26,774 nucleotides of DNA from CAYJWL01 sp964373855 (GTDB taxonomy: Bacteria > Patescibacteriota > Andersenbacteria > UBA10190). The number at the start of each line of letters is the position of its first letter. Position 1 is the stretch's first letter. The stretch is taken from contig CAYJWL010000010.1 in NCBI GenBank assembly GCA_964373855.1, forward strand, positions 1-26,774. Direction: 5' to 3'. Below the pieces are notes generated by a model. That model searched no databases and had not been told where the DNA came from. It worked only from the letters and a program-made list of their open reading frames with translations. Made by a program: the position numbers and the translations under genes. Positions 1 through 7,150 of this stretch are shown piece by piece.

Positions 1-140
1 AAAACGCCCAACGAGATGCTAGTTTTAAAAGTGCCAAATGTGGTTGCCTAAAACAGTTGAAAATGATTCCTAGTGGGTGGCGCGAGCTGGGGCCCCCACG
101 GGCGCGGAATGAAATGAGCACCCGCGGGGAGAAAGCGAGC
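1..140. other. Left-edge non-coding GC-rich stretch
   Basis: I see no convincing reading frame here. From about 73 to 140 the sequence is very GC-rich and carries small inverted repeats, for example GTGGG at 73-77 against CCCAC at 95-99. The run from 100 to 145 (GCGGAATGAAATGAGC then GAGAAAGCGAGCGAC) resembles degenerate GC-rich intergenic repeats I associate with CPR genomes. It could also be the end of a structured RNA that starts outside the window. Confidence 0.35.
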
Positions 141-182
141 GACAGGCCTTCGCCTGCCGAAGCAGGCTATGGCCTGCGAAGG
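141..182. repeat. Nested palindromic repeat element
   Basis: An outer inverted repeat pairs CCTTCGC (147-153) with GCGAAGG (176-182). Inside it is a second hairpin, CCTGC-CGAA-GCAGG (153-166). The element lies just 3' of the minus-strand gene at 199-366. Its GCCGAAGC and GCGAAGG blocks recur in the repeat inside the copper ATPase gene at 15821-15843, so the two may belong to one family. It has no T tract and is unlikely to be a classical terminator. Confidence 0.6.
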
Positions 183-198
183 TAGGACCCGATTAGAA

Positions 199-366
199 TC
201 ATTTTTCCATCAAGCTTTCTTTATCAGCACCTTTTACTTCACTGTGCTGTCCATCAACACAATTACACTCTTGCAGCGGTTCGCCGTTACGAGCACAGCC
301 TTCCGTACCGCACATCTTTGGTACATCGGATTTTCCTCCGCACTCTGGACAAACATAATGCGCCAT
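199..366 (-). CDS. Small CPR-type zinc-ribbon protein
   Basis: This 55-residue protein starts MAHYVCPECGG and has a CPEC pair, then CGTEGC and CNC, which together suggest one small zinc-binding fold. I recognise the pattern from memory as a short conserved protein common in Patescibacteria; its function is unknown. The start at 366 is chosen over an upstream in-frame ATG because a near-perfect Shine-Dalgarno sequence, GGAGGTGATC, lies about 5 nt before it. The stop is TGA at 199-201. The C-terminal third is charged and probably flexible. It lies on the same strand as the CopC genes but about 95 bp after them, so it may be expressed separately. Confidence that it is a gene is high; confidence in any role is low. 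Confidence 0.8.
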   Translation of the reverse strand: MAHYVCPECGGKSDVPKMCGTEGCARNGEPLQECNCVDGQHSEVKGADKESLMEK

Positions 367-459
367 ATAGATCACCTCCACCCCTGTAACGCCAAGATGT
401 TCAATCGTTCAATCATATGACGGTATTCTAAATCAATTCTGCAGACGCCAGCGGATAAC

Positions 460-1182
460 CTACAGAACGATGATACTGCCGTGCATCCCTTCCGGCACGT
501 GAGCCGAGCAGTGGTAACTATATTGGCCGGGCACTTCAAACGTAGTTGAGAACCTCTCGCCGGGAGCTATTTCCCGGGAGTTCTGCTCAAGAAAATAGGT
601 ATGTTCGGGATGAGTTTCCGAATTCACAAAATGTCCCACCGGATCATCATTCACCCACACGATAGTTGTGCCGCGCGACACCATAATATTCCGACTCTTG
701 AAAGCCAAATCTTTCATACTGACAGAAACCCGATCTTGCCCACGCATATCTTCATAGTCTGCCTGTCTGCTCGAATCAATAACAAAGAAGAATCTGCCCT
801 CGTGACACGATTTGTCTGGCCAACAGGCGGTGTATTGCACACTATACCGGCCATCCGGCATCCCCTGCTGCAAAGAAATTTTTAAAGCTGTTCCCCCATC
901 CTCTATTTGTGCGTCTCCTTCCTGCCACTGCCGACTACCCTCCGATGTCACGCTAATCCCGCTGCCGCGTGACAGATCAAAATCAAAGTTAAGCGTCACA
1001 TTAATCGGTTGCGCCGCATACACCTCGCCATGTAAAGGAGTGGAATCAAGGAAATGAGGTGATTTTATCTGCCGGTCATCCGATATGATGCCGGCGCTTC
1101 TCTGCTGCCAATACCACGCCGCCGCGGCTGCAATAAGTACAACGAAGAGAAGCAGCAGAAGTTTCCGTGCCGTGGTGCTCAT
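460..1182 (-). CDS. CopC-cupredoxin fusion, membrane-anchored
   Basis: This 240-residue protein has an N-terminal signal anchor (about residues 8-25), then a CopC-like beta-sandwich (about 40-136) and a plastocyanin-like cupredoxin domain (about 150-240). The cupredoxin keeps a complete type 1 copper set: His184 in the VGHF segment, then Cys225, His228 and Met233 in the YHCSAHVPEGMHG segment. In the CopC domain the usual SADGHPV stretch is replaced by CWPDKSCHEG (Cys120, Cys126, His127), which suggests a disulfide beside a metal-binding His. It probably binds or passes copper, or carries electrons, outside the membrane. It follows the CopC-like gene at 1186-1707 by 3 nt, so the two form an operon read from the 1708-1856 divergent region. 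Fusion of the two domains is unusual for CopC, which normally stands alone or is fused to CopD. Confidence 0.82.
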   Translation of the reverse strand: MSTTARKLLLLLFVVLIAAAAAWYWQQRSAGIISDDRQIKSPHFLDSTPLHGEVYAAQPINVTLNFDFDLSRGSGISVTSEGSRQWQEGDAQIEDGGTALKISLQQGMPDGRYSVQYTACWPDKSCHEGRFFFVIDSSRQADYEDMRGQDRVSVSMKDLAFKSRNIMVSRGTTIVWVNDDPVGHFVNSETHPEHTYFLEQNSREIAPGERFSTTFEVPGQYSYHCSAHVPEGMHGSIIVL

Positions 1183-1185
1183 TGT

Positions 1186-1707
1186 TTACTGCACCGTAAA
1201 TCCAAATGATCCGTTGTGACAGGATCCATCAGGCCAGCAGGCAGTGTAGCTAACCGCATAATTACCGGGCTGATTTGCCTGCACCGGCACGCTCATAGAA
1301 AGCTTATCTACAGACACGGCAGATGTGCCGCTGGATACAGTGACACCATCGCGCAGAACCTGAACACTTGAGCCCGCCCCTAGGTCGAAGTTGAAATTAA
1401 TGTTTACTGAAGATGGGGATGAAGCTAACACAGCATTATTCTCCGGCTGTGAGGAAACAAAATGCGGTGTTTTGACTGCTGCGAATACCTGTGGCGTAAA
1501 TTCAGCTGCAGGCGTGGTTATTGGGGCTGCCGTTCCCCCAAGCTGCTCAATGGCTGGCAGACCGGCATCACTATTATCTGTTTGCTCTTCGTCTGTAACC
1601 GTTGCTGGAGCTTCAACAGCGGGAGTGCGTACATAAACTATCCAAATCGCGGCGGCGACCACAACCACAACAATAAGAAAAGAAGTCAATATAGCAGCTG
1701 TGCTCAT
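1186..1707 (-). CDS. CopC-like copper-binding protein, membrane-anchored
   Basis: This 173-residue protein has one N-terminal transmembrane segment (about 6-26), a Thr/Ala/Pro-rich linker (about 30-75) and a CopC-like domain to the C-terminus. The domain begins with TPHF (His82) and ends with CWPDGSCHNGSFGF (Cys157, Cys163, His164), closely matching the CopC half of the neighbouring fusion protein, so the pair probably arose by duplication. Known CopC proteins bind Cu(II) through an N-terminal His plus further His/Asp ligands. Here the domain is tethered, so a free amino-terminal His site is impossible and the binding site must differ. GGGA upstream of the ATG is a weak ribosome site. It is the first gene of a two-gene operon, divergent from the cupredoxin gene at 1857. 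Confidence 0.75.
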   Translation of the reverse strand: MSTAAILTSFLIVVVVVAAAIWIVYVRTPAVEAPATVTDEEQTDNSDAGLPAIEQLGGTAAPITTPAAEFTPQVFAAVKTPHFVSSQPENNAVLASSPSSVNINFNFDLGAGSSVQVLRDGVTVSSGTSAVSVDKLSMSVPVQANQPGNYAVSYTACWPDGSCHNGSFGFTVQ

Positions 1708-1821
1708 ATTCCCAGCCTAAAGGTTAATCATCACGATCACTATAACCAATCGAAATAATATTTACCATATCTTTGTAAGCACATGCGAAAGCGTCAGACA
1801 ATCACGTGCCGACCCCAGCAA

Positions 1822-1850
1822 TAGGCAAAGCTGAAGCCTCATAATACAAT
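1822..1850 (+). promoter_or_regulatory. Putative leaderless promoter for the 1857 gene
   Basis: A -10-like TACAAT (1845-1850) stands 6 nt before the ATG at 1857, with TAGGCA (1822-1827) at a 17-bp spacing as a 4/6 match to a -35. No Shine-Dalgarno sequence is visible. If used, transcription would start at or next to the start codon, giving a leaderless mRNA. This is inferred from sequence only. Confidence 0.35.
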
Positions 1851-1856
1851 ACAGCG

Positions 1857-3422
1857 ATGAGAAATACACCTGCGGCCAGAGCAATCTTTCTTGGAATATT
1901 TTTGTTGCTTGCCCGCTCTGCCGAAGCTCATAGCAGCGCGGTTGTCATCACCATGGATGCGGACGGCTTCACTCCAAATCAGGTGACTATTGATCAAAAC
2001 CAGACTGTGACGTTTGTTAATGAAGATAAACAGGATCACTGGCCGGCGAGCAATCTCCATCCCACCCATGATCTATATCCACAATTCGACCCGACCGCGC
2101 CGGTTCAGCCGGGGGAATCTTGGAAATTCCAGGCTAATGAGGCCGGCTCCTGGGATTACCATGATCATCTGTCCCCGCAATTACGAGGCCAACTAATTGT
2201 CACTTTGGAAGAGAGCCCGGCAGCCCGCATCTCAAGTCTTTTGGGCCGCTGGCTACGCGGCCTGAAGAGCCTGATTGGCCTCTGGACTTGGACGGCCACC
2301 AATGTTGAGTTGCCGGAATACACCCAGATGCAAGACGCCTCCGCCTACATTCGCGATGTCATGACCGCCTGTTTTCAAGGCGGCGGCAGGAACGATTGCT
2401 ATAAGACCGCGGCCGCCCGGCTCTTCCGGGAGTTCGGCCTTGAAGAAAGCCTTACTTTGTTCGCACAAAACGAAGCGGATCCCGATGTGTATGCCCGCTG
2501 TCATGAAGTGACCCACTATCTTTCCCGCCATGAATTTGAGAGGACCGGCAGCATTCCGCAGGTATATGCTGCCTGTGATTCGACCTGCCATGGGGGCTGC
2601 TACCACGGTGCTCTGGAAGCGTACCTGGCACGTACGGCTCGCCGATCCACCTATGATGATGTGGAGAAAGAATTCCCACAGATATGCGGCAGCCGCGGTG
2701 ACTACGCCAACCAGCTCATCTTCAATGAATGCCATCACGGCTTGGGCCATGCTGCCATGTTCGTGACCGACTCTGACATATACCGCTCCCTTGCCCTTTG
2801 TGACAAACTGCCAACTCTGGCAATGAGGGAAAACTGCTACAGCGGAGTATTTATGGAAAATTCTTCCAGTTCGACAAATCTGGATCATCCCAGCGCTTAC
2901 ATCAAAGCTGATGATCCGTATTTTCCCTGCAACGGTCTACAGGAGCGGTACTTAAAAATTTGCTACCGCTATCAAAGTTCCCATTTCTCGCTTATCACAA
3001 AGCATGACTGGAAAAAAGTCGCCGATTTATGTATGGGAGTACCCGCCCAGTACCAGAATGAATGTTTCCGTACCGTGGGCACTAACCAGGTTGGCTTTAC
3101 TCATGATATGAATACGTGGCTAGCCAACTGCGCGAGCATGCCGGCAACATATCAAGCTACCTGCGTTACAGGAGTTGTGTCATCACTGGCCTACCGCTTT
3201 GTCGGCGATGTCAAAAAAACGGAAGACTTCTGCGCGCAAACTGCTCCCGCTCTGCAGGAACCTTGCTTTAACCAATTGGGCACAGCCGTTCGTGAATGGT
3301 CCGAATCAGCCTCGCAACGCCAAGACTGGTGCGCTAGCCTCTCGTCGGCTGGTTTTAGGCGGTGGTGCAGCGAAGGGCTGGATATTGCTGACCATCAGAA
3401 CCTGACATTAATCAATAAATGA
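1857..3422 (+). CDS. Exported cupredoxin-like protein with Cys/His-rich C-terminal domain
   Basis: This 521-residue protein has a signal peptide (about 1-24), a cupredoxin-like domain (about 25-117) and a long C-terminal domain (about 150-510). The cupredoxin part keeps the fold pattern (FTPNQVTI, DHWPAS with His61, YHDHL with His102 and His104) but has no Cys where the type 1 copper Cys would be, so a blue copper site is unlikely and an all-His or mixed site more plausible. The C-terminal domain has evenly spaced Cys/His motifs: CHEVTH (from Cys215), CDSTCHGGCYHG (Cys240, Cys244, His245, Cys248, His250), CHHGLGH (from Cys292) and CYSGVFMEN. I recall similar motifs in uncharacterised proteins but know no function; metal binding or disulfides are likely. 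Its stop overlaps the next start (ATGA, 3419-3422), so the two are translationally coupled. Confidence 0.75.
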   Translation: MRNTPAARAIFLGIFLLLARSAEAHSSAVVITMDADGFTPNQVTIDQNQTVTFVNEDKQDHWPASNLHPTHDLYPQFDPTAPVQPGESWKFQANEAGSWDYHDHLSPQLRGQLIVTLEESPAARISSLLGRWLRGLKSLIGLWTWTATNVELPEYTQMQDASAYIRDVMTACFQGGGRNDCYKTAAARLFREFGLEESLTLFAQNEADPDVYARCHEVTHYLSRHEFERTGSIPQVYAACDSTCHGGCYHGALEAYLARTARRSTYDDVEKEFPQICGSRGDYANQLIFNECHHGLGHAAMFVTDSDIYRSLALCDKLPTLAMRENCYSGVFMENSSSSTNLDHPSAYIKADDPYFPCNGLQERYLKICYRYQSSHFSLITKHDWKKVADLCMGVPAQYQNECFRTVGTNQVGFTHDMNTWLANCASMPATYQATCVTGVVSSLAYRFVGDVKKTEDFCAQTAPALQEPCFNQLGTAVREWSESASQRQDWCASLSSAGFRRWCSEGLDIADHQNLTLINK

Positions 3423-4930
3423 TGACTAAAGCGAACCTGTCTTCTTTGTATTGGTACGCATTCTTGGTTACCGCCGGCGCTGCTTCCACGGCTGCCGAGA
3501 TCACTGGATTGCGGCTGCTTGCCCCGCTCTTTGGTTCATCGCTGCCGGTATGGGGATCCGCCATCGCCATAGTACTAGGCGGTTTGGCCGTGGGATATAC
3601 ATTAGGCGGGAAAAGAGCGCAGCGTCCCGTAGAAGAATCAGTCGTCCGGCAACGCGCTGCCGCCGCCGCCATTTTGTTTCTCTGGATGCCGGCTGCGTTC
3701 TATGCAGCCACGCTTTTGCGCAACAATTTTTTAACCACAGGATCGGCACTGTCCGCGCTAGGCGCTTTCCTCGAATCATTTCTCTCCTTGCTTCCTCCCT
3801 CAATCCTGTTCGGCATGATCAGCCCTCTGGCCATCCAAGTTGAGGCGACCCGCCGCGGACAGAACGCTGGAGAAGTAGCCGGCAGAGTATTCACTCTGAC
3901 GACTGTAGGCAGTCTGTTTGGTATCCTCATCCCTTCCTTCCTTACCATTCCTCTCCTGGGAACACGGGAGACCATTTGGTTATTTGCCGGAATCATCTTC
4001 CTCCTAAGCGCATGGCCCCTGCTTACGTCACCCGGTAAACATGCACGCCTGCTTGCTTTAGCCGCTGGAGGCGCGCTTATGTCTCTCTTGCCATCCCAGC
4101 TCGATTCTTCCGTGGTGTTTGCCACAGAAACTCCCTACCAACACGTTACCGTGCGACGGGATGGCGACGATTTCAGACTATCGTTTGATGCAAACTTGGG
4201 AACCCAATCAATGGTTACAGCCAAGGTTTACACGGAAGGTTACTGGGATTACCTTGCGGCCCTGCCCGCTCTGCTACCAGCGGAGCATCTTCAAGTACTC
4301 GTGCTGGGAGCGGCCGCGGCCACAACCGAACGGCAAATAGAAAAATTCTGGCAAGGGAAGCGGCCATTTACGTTTACGAGCGTCGAGCTTGATGGAGAAC
4401 TGGCGGCCATCGCTGAAACATTTTTCGATCCGCCCGCCAGAAATTTAGTGACGAGTGACGCGCGAGCATTCGTCTCAAGCGATAAGAAGACATACGATCT
4501 TATTGTTCTGGATGTCTATACCAGAGAAATAACCGTGCCGTTTCATCTGGCCACGGCTGAGTTTTTCCGATTGCTTGAGCCGAGGCTTAATTCCTCCGGC
4601 ATTCTGGCAATTAACTTAAATGCCGCCTCGCCTGAATCCTTGTGGATACGAAGCATCGCCCGAACTGTGAAAACGGTTTTCCCGCACGTGCGCCTGGTGG
4701 CGATACCAGATTCTTGCAATTACTTGGTACTGGCATCAAGGCAGCCAGCAACAGATACTATCGCTACCGCCCAAATCCCCGACGCAGTTCGTCCCCTGAT
4801 CTCTGTCTTAGTCAATGCACCTATGCCAGATGCGGATGGCCTTCTTTTAACTGACAACCGTGCGCCAACTGATCTCCTTGGCCTGCAAGCACTTTCCCAA
4901 AACACCTCACCCTCTCACGCGTGCGCGTAA
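3419..4930 (+). CDS. Membrane spermidine-synthase-like protein
   Basis: This 503-residue protein has six to eight hydrophobic segments in its first half (about 8-235) and a Rossmann-type spermidine-synthase-like domain in its second half (about 240-490). The second half keeps the nucleotide-binding strand VLVLGAAAA (from about residue 292), the acidic end of strand 2 in SVELDGELAAIAE, LVTSDARAFV and YDLIVLDVY. The usual GGGDG motif is absent, so polyamine synthesis should not be assumed. Fused MFS/spermidine-synthase-like membrane proteins are widespread and largely uncharacterised. The start overlaps the stop of the cupredoxin gene by 4 nt, so the two proteins are made together. The gene ends at a hairpin shared with the convergent gene at 4977. 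Confidence 0.75.
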   Translation: MMTKANLSSLYWYAFLVTAGAASTAAEITGLRLLAPLFGSSLPVWGSAIAIVLGGLAVGYTLGGKRAQRPVEESVVRQRAAAAAILFLWMPAAFYAATLLRNNFLTTGSALSALGAFLESFLSLLPPSILFGMISPLAIQVEATRRGQNAGEVAGRVFTLTTVGSLFGILIPSFLTIPLLGTRETIWLFAGIIFLLSAWPLLTSPGKHARLLALAAGGALMSLLPSQLDSSVVFATETPYQHVTVRRDGDDFRLSFDANLGTQSMVTAKVYTEGYWDYLAALPALLPAEHLQVLVLGAAAATTERQIEKFWQGKRPFTFTSVELDGELAAIAETFFDPPARNLVTSDARAFVSSDKKTYDLIVLDVYTREITVPFHLATAEFFRLLEPRLNSSGILAINLNAASPESLWIRSIARTVKTVFPHVRLVAIPDSCNYLVLASRQPATDTIATAQIPDAVRPLISVLVNAPMPDADGLLLTDNRAPTDLLGLQALSQNTSPSHACA

Positions 4931-4947
4931 CACGGTCGAATCCTTTG

Positions 4948-4970
4948 ACGTTAGGCACACATCCTAACGT
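4948..4970. terminator. Bidirectional hairpin between convergent genes
   Basis: A perfect 8-bp stem, ACGTTAGG (4948-4955) and CCTAACGT (4963-4970), has a 7-nt loop and sits in the 46-bp gap between two converging genes. There is no strong T tract on either side, so it may be a weak bidirectional terminator or an mRNA-end stabiliser. Confidence 0.55.
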
Positions 4971-4976
4971 AGCCTC

Positions 4977-5969
4977 TTACGGTGAGTTGTTTTGTATCTG
5001 GAGCGACGGATTGCCTGCATTCGTTCCGGCAGCGCTGCTGGCTACATTGACCACAAAATCAGTAGTGATAACTTCCCCTTGACGCTGAAACTGCGCAAAG
5101 ACTTTGTATGTGGCCGCAGTCGGAAATGTGACAGCAAAGTCCACCCGGCCAGTTTGATTTGTGACATTTTCATCCAGCGCATGAGTATGAATAAATTCCA
5201 AGTCGCCTTCTCGAAGAACTACGGCGTGTCCTAAGGCGCCAAGATACTTTTCTAAGTCGGTCACTAGCCTACCATTCTGGGTAATGACAAATCTCAACGT
5301 GGTAGGCCGCTCGGTGACTATGGGTGTAGGCAGGGAGACAAGCTGCACGCCATATCCCTGGAATGTTCTGTTGAGGACTGTTTCGCTTAGTAGTTGTGGT
5401 TCATAGTTGGCGATATTCCCGACACTGACATCTTCAAACGCTGTGACTGTGGGAGGTTGGCCGTCCAGCCCAACCTGACCGGTTGCCGGAGTAAAGTCGG
5501 CAAAGATACGGTATAAGCCGTCAGCCGAGAATGTTAGGCTAGGTAAGATAAATTGTCCGGTGGCCGCATCGAAGTCAGGATGAACATGCTGAAAGTTCGC
5601 CAGGTCCTTCCGCACAACAATAACATGCATTATTTTTTCATGAACAGTGGCGAAGTCTTTCACCGTATTCCCCTGCTCGTCTATCGCCGAGAATATATAA
5701 GGAGCCGGCCGGTTTGGGGTGTAGTCAGTCGTTTGTGTATTCGACTCGATCCGGTAGCCACGACTCTGCCCTAGGCCGCCCTGTTCACCATCTTGATTCA
5801 TCATATTGTGATCCATCATCTCGCCCATATCCATGCCCTGCATGTCGTGCGGCATTGCCTCTTCCGCGCCTAGCCCAAGCGTGCGGCCATCACGCACCAG
5901 CCATCCAACAACAAGCGCAAGCACTACCACCGCCACAATAACGAGAATGTTTCTTGTTTGTGAATCCAT
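4977..5969 (-). CDS. Anchored Met/His-rich protein with Ig-like domains
   Basis: From the ATG at 5969 this is a 330-residue protein with an N-terminal transmembrane anchor (about 6-26), a short Met/His/Asp-rich stretch (MPHDMQGMDMGEMMDHNMM, about 39-57) and two beta-sandwich-like regions. The first contains FQHVHPDFD and GLYRIFADFTP; the second contains LGALGHAVVLREGDLEFIHTHA and YKVFAQFQ. The Met-rich stretch is typical of copper- or silver-binding segments, and the HVHP and HTH motifs suggest more metal ligands. I recognise the FxHxHP type of secreted domain but cannot name a tested function. An upstream in-frame TTG at 5993 would add eight residues; neither start has a strong ribosome site, and the ATG is preferred because the anchor then starts normally. 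A copper-handling role is inferred from composition and from the CopC/cupredoxin neighbours. Confidence 0.7.
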   Translation of the reverse strand: MDSQTRNILVIVAVVVLALVVGWLVRDGRTLGLGAEEAMPHDMQGMDMGEMMDHNMMNQDGEQGGLGQSRGYRIESNTQTTDYTPNRPAPYIFSAIDEQGNTVKDFATVHEKIMHVIVVRKDLANFQHVHPDFDAATGQFILPSLTFSADGLYRIFADFTPATGQVGLDGQPPTVTAFEDVSVGNIANYEPQLLSETVLNRTFQGYGVQLVSLPTPIVTERPTTLRFVITQNGRLVTDLEKYLGALGHAVVLREGDLEFIHTHALDENVTNQTGRVDFAVTFPTAATYKVFAQFQRQGEVITTDFVVNVASSAAGTNAGNPSLQIQNNSP

Positions 5970-6085
5970 ACGATGCACTCTAAAGATAATCAAATAATCG
6001 AGCCAACCTTACCTTTGGATGTACTGACAATCTTACAATATCTATCAAAATCCAACGGGACAAGCAAGGGATTAAGGTCACAGGC

Positions 6086-7150
6086 CTACCGGCCAACTGT
6101 CTGCCATACCAGTGGGTCTTCGCCACCAAGGCGCCACAAAAACATGCCCTGGACTTTGTACCGTTTGGCTAAATCCACCTTCGCCTGAAAGCTCTGGGCA
6201 TCTTCAATCCACATGACATGTGGCATTCCATCGCTGTCGGTATACTCATAAAAATTCGCGCGCCGTTCGCTATCCCACTGCCGTGCGGCGCCGGTTTGTT
6301 GCTGAAGCTCTAAAGCTTCTCGAGCGGTACTATCCTTGAAAAACTCAGGCGTATCACCTGTCTTCCAGTCGTGCCCCGAGTGGGCAGTGCCCAGCATTAT
6401 TTTTTCCGGCGGTACCCCCTCTTTTACCATATTCTTTAGGCGCGCATGAACCCAGCCGAAAGAAGCAATCGGCCCCGGACTGGTATAGGCGTTAGACTCT
6501 TCATAGAGATTGAGCGACACTCGATCCACCAGCGGCGCAATGGCCACAACATCAATACCATGAAAGACGCGCCCCTTATCTTCTACATTAACTGATATAG
6601 TTAGTTTCTTGCCAACTGTGTGCAGCGCAGGTGATAACTCTGCCAAGTAGCGAATAAAGGACTGGGCCTGCGTCGATTGTAAATTTTCATAGTCCACTAC
6701 CACGCCGTCATACCCCTTGGTTTGTGCGAGCATCACAATGTTGCCAATGTGCTCCTGCCTCTTATCAGAATCCTGCAAGAGTGCATCGACAATATCGGGG
6801 TCTTCATCATTCTCGATTCCTAACAAAATCTCCTTACCTGCCTGCTTGGCGAGACTTACTATTTCAGCTTCAGCTTTTTCTGACACTGACTCACGCCGCG
6901 CAATTAACCCATCTGCCGCCAGGAAATAGACATATGAGGTGATGATGTCGAGCCGATTAATATTCTCGCGCAGGGATACCAGCGCTTTTTCAATGTCGTA
7001 ATACGGCACAGAACCGCTATACTGTAAAGGGTGGTTGGGGTTAGGCGGAGGCAAGGCCGGCGGCTTACTGGCCAGAAGAGCCAGGACAACAATAGTTCCG
7101 ACGCCTAGAAGGACTAGAACCAAACTCCCCGGCACTCCTTTGCTGCTCAT
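6086..7150 (-). CDS. GH18-like glycoside hydrolase, membrane-anchored
   Basis: This 354-residue protein has one N-terminal transmembrane helix (about 8-28), a Pro-rich linker and a GH18-type TIM barrel (about 45-350). The strand-4 signature reads YDGVVVDYE (residues 147-155), with Glu155 in the place of the catalytic acid. The C-terminal part (VMWIEDAQSFQAKVDLAKRYKVQGMFLWRLGGEDP) matches the closing strands of YaaH/spore-coat-type GH18 proteins. It probably acts on cell-surface or peptidoglycan-type sugars. Its ATG overlaps the stop of the glycosyltransferase gene (TAATG at 7148-7152), so the two are translationally coupled. A paralogue with the same architecture lies at 19944-21074. Confidence 0.8.
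   Translation of the reverse strand: MSSKGVPGSLVLVLLGVGTIVVLALLASKPPALPPPNPNHPLQYSGSVPYYDIEKALVSLRENINRLDIITSYVYFLAADGLIARRESVSEKAEAEIVSLAKQAGKEILLGIENDEDPDIVDALLQDSDKRQEHIGNIVMLAQTKGYDGVVVDYENLQSTQAQSFIRYLAELSPALHTVGKKLTISVNVEDKGRVFHGIDVVAIAPLVDRVSLNLYEESNAYTSPGPIASFGWVHARLKNMVKEGVPPEKIMLGTAHSGHDWKTGDTPEFFKDSTAREALELQQQTGAARQWDSERRANFYEYTDSDGMPHVMWIEDAQSFQAKVDLAKRYKVQGMFLWRLGGEDPLVWQTVGR

Noticed and set aside
2574..2610. CDSTCH as a haem c attachment site
   Set aside because: The spacing is CxxxCH, not CxxCH, and the nearby Cys/His motifs fit metal binding or disulfides at least as well.
2253..2888. Long minus-strand frame of 211 codons
   Set aside because: It lies wholly within the cupredoxin gene on the other strand, has no recognisable domain and no ribosome site.
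3700..4125. Minus-strand frame of 141 codons
   Set aside because: It is antisense to the membrane part of the spermidine-synthase-like gene and its Arg/Pro-rich content is typical of a shadow frame.
3419..4930. True spermidine synthase
   Set aside because: The GGGDG motif is missing and the protein is half membrane helices, so only a spermidine-synthase-like call is supported.
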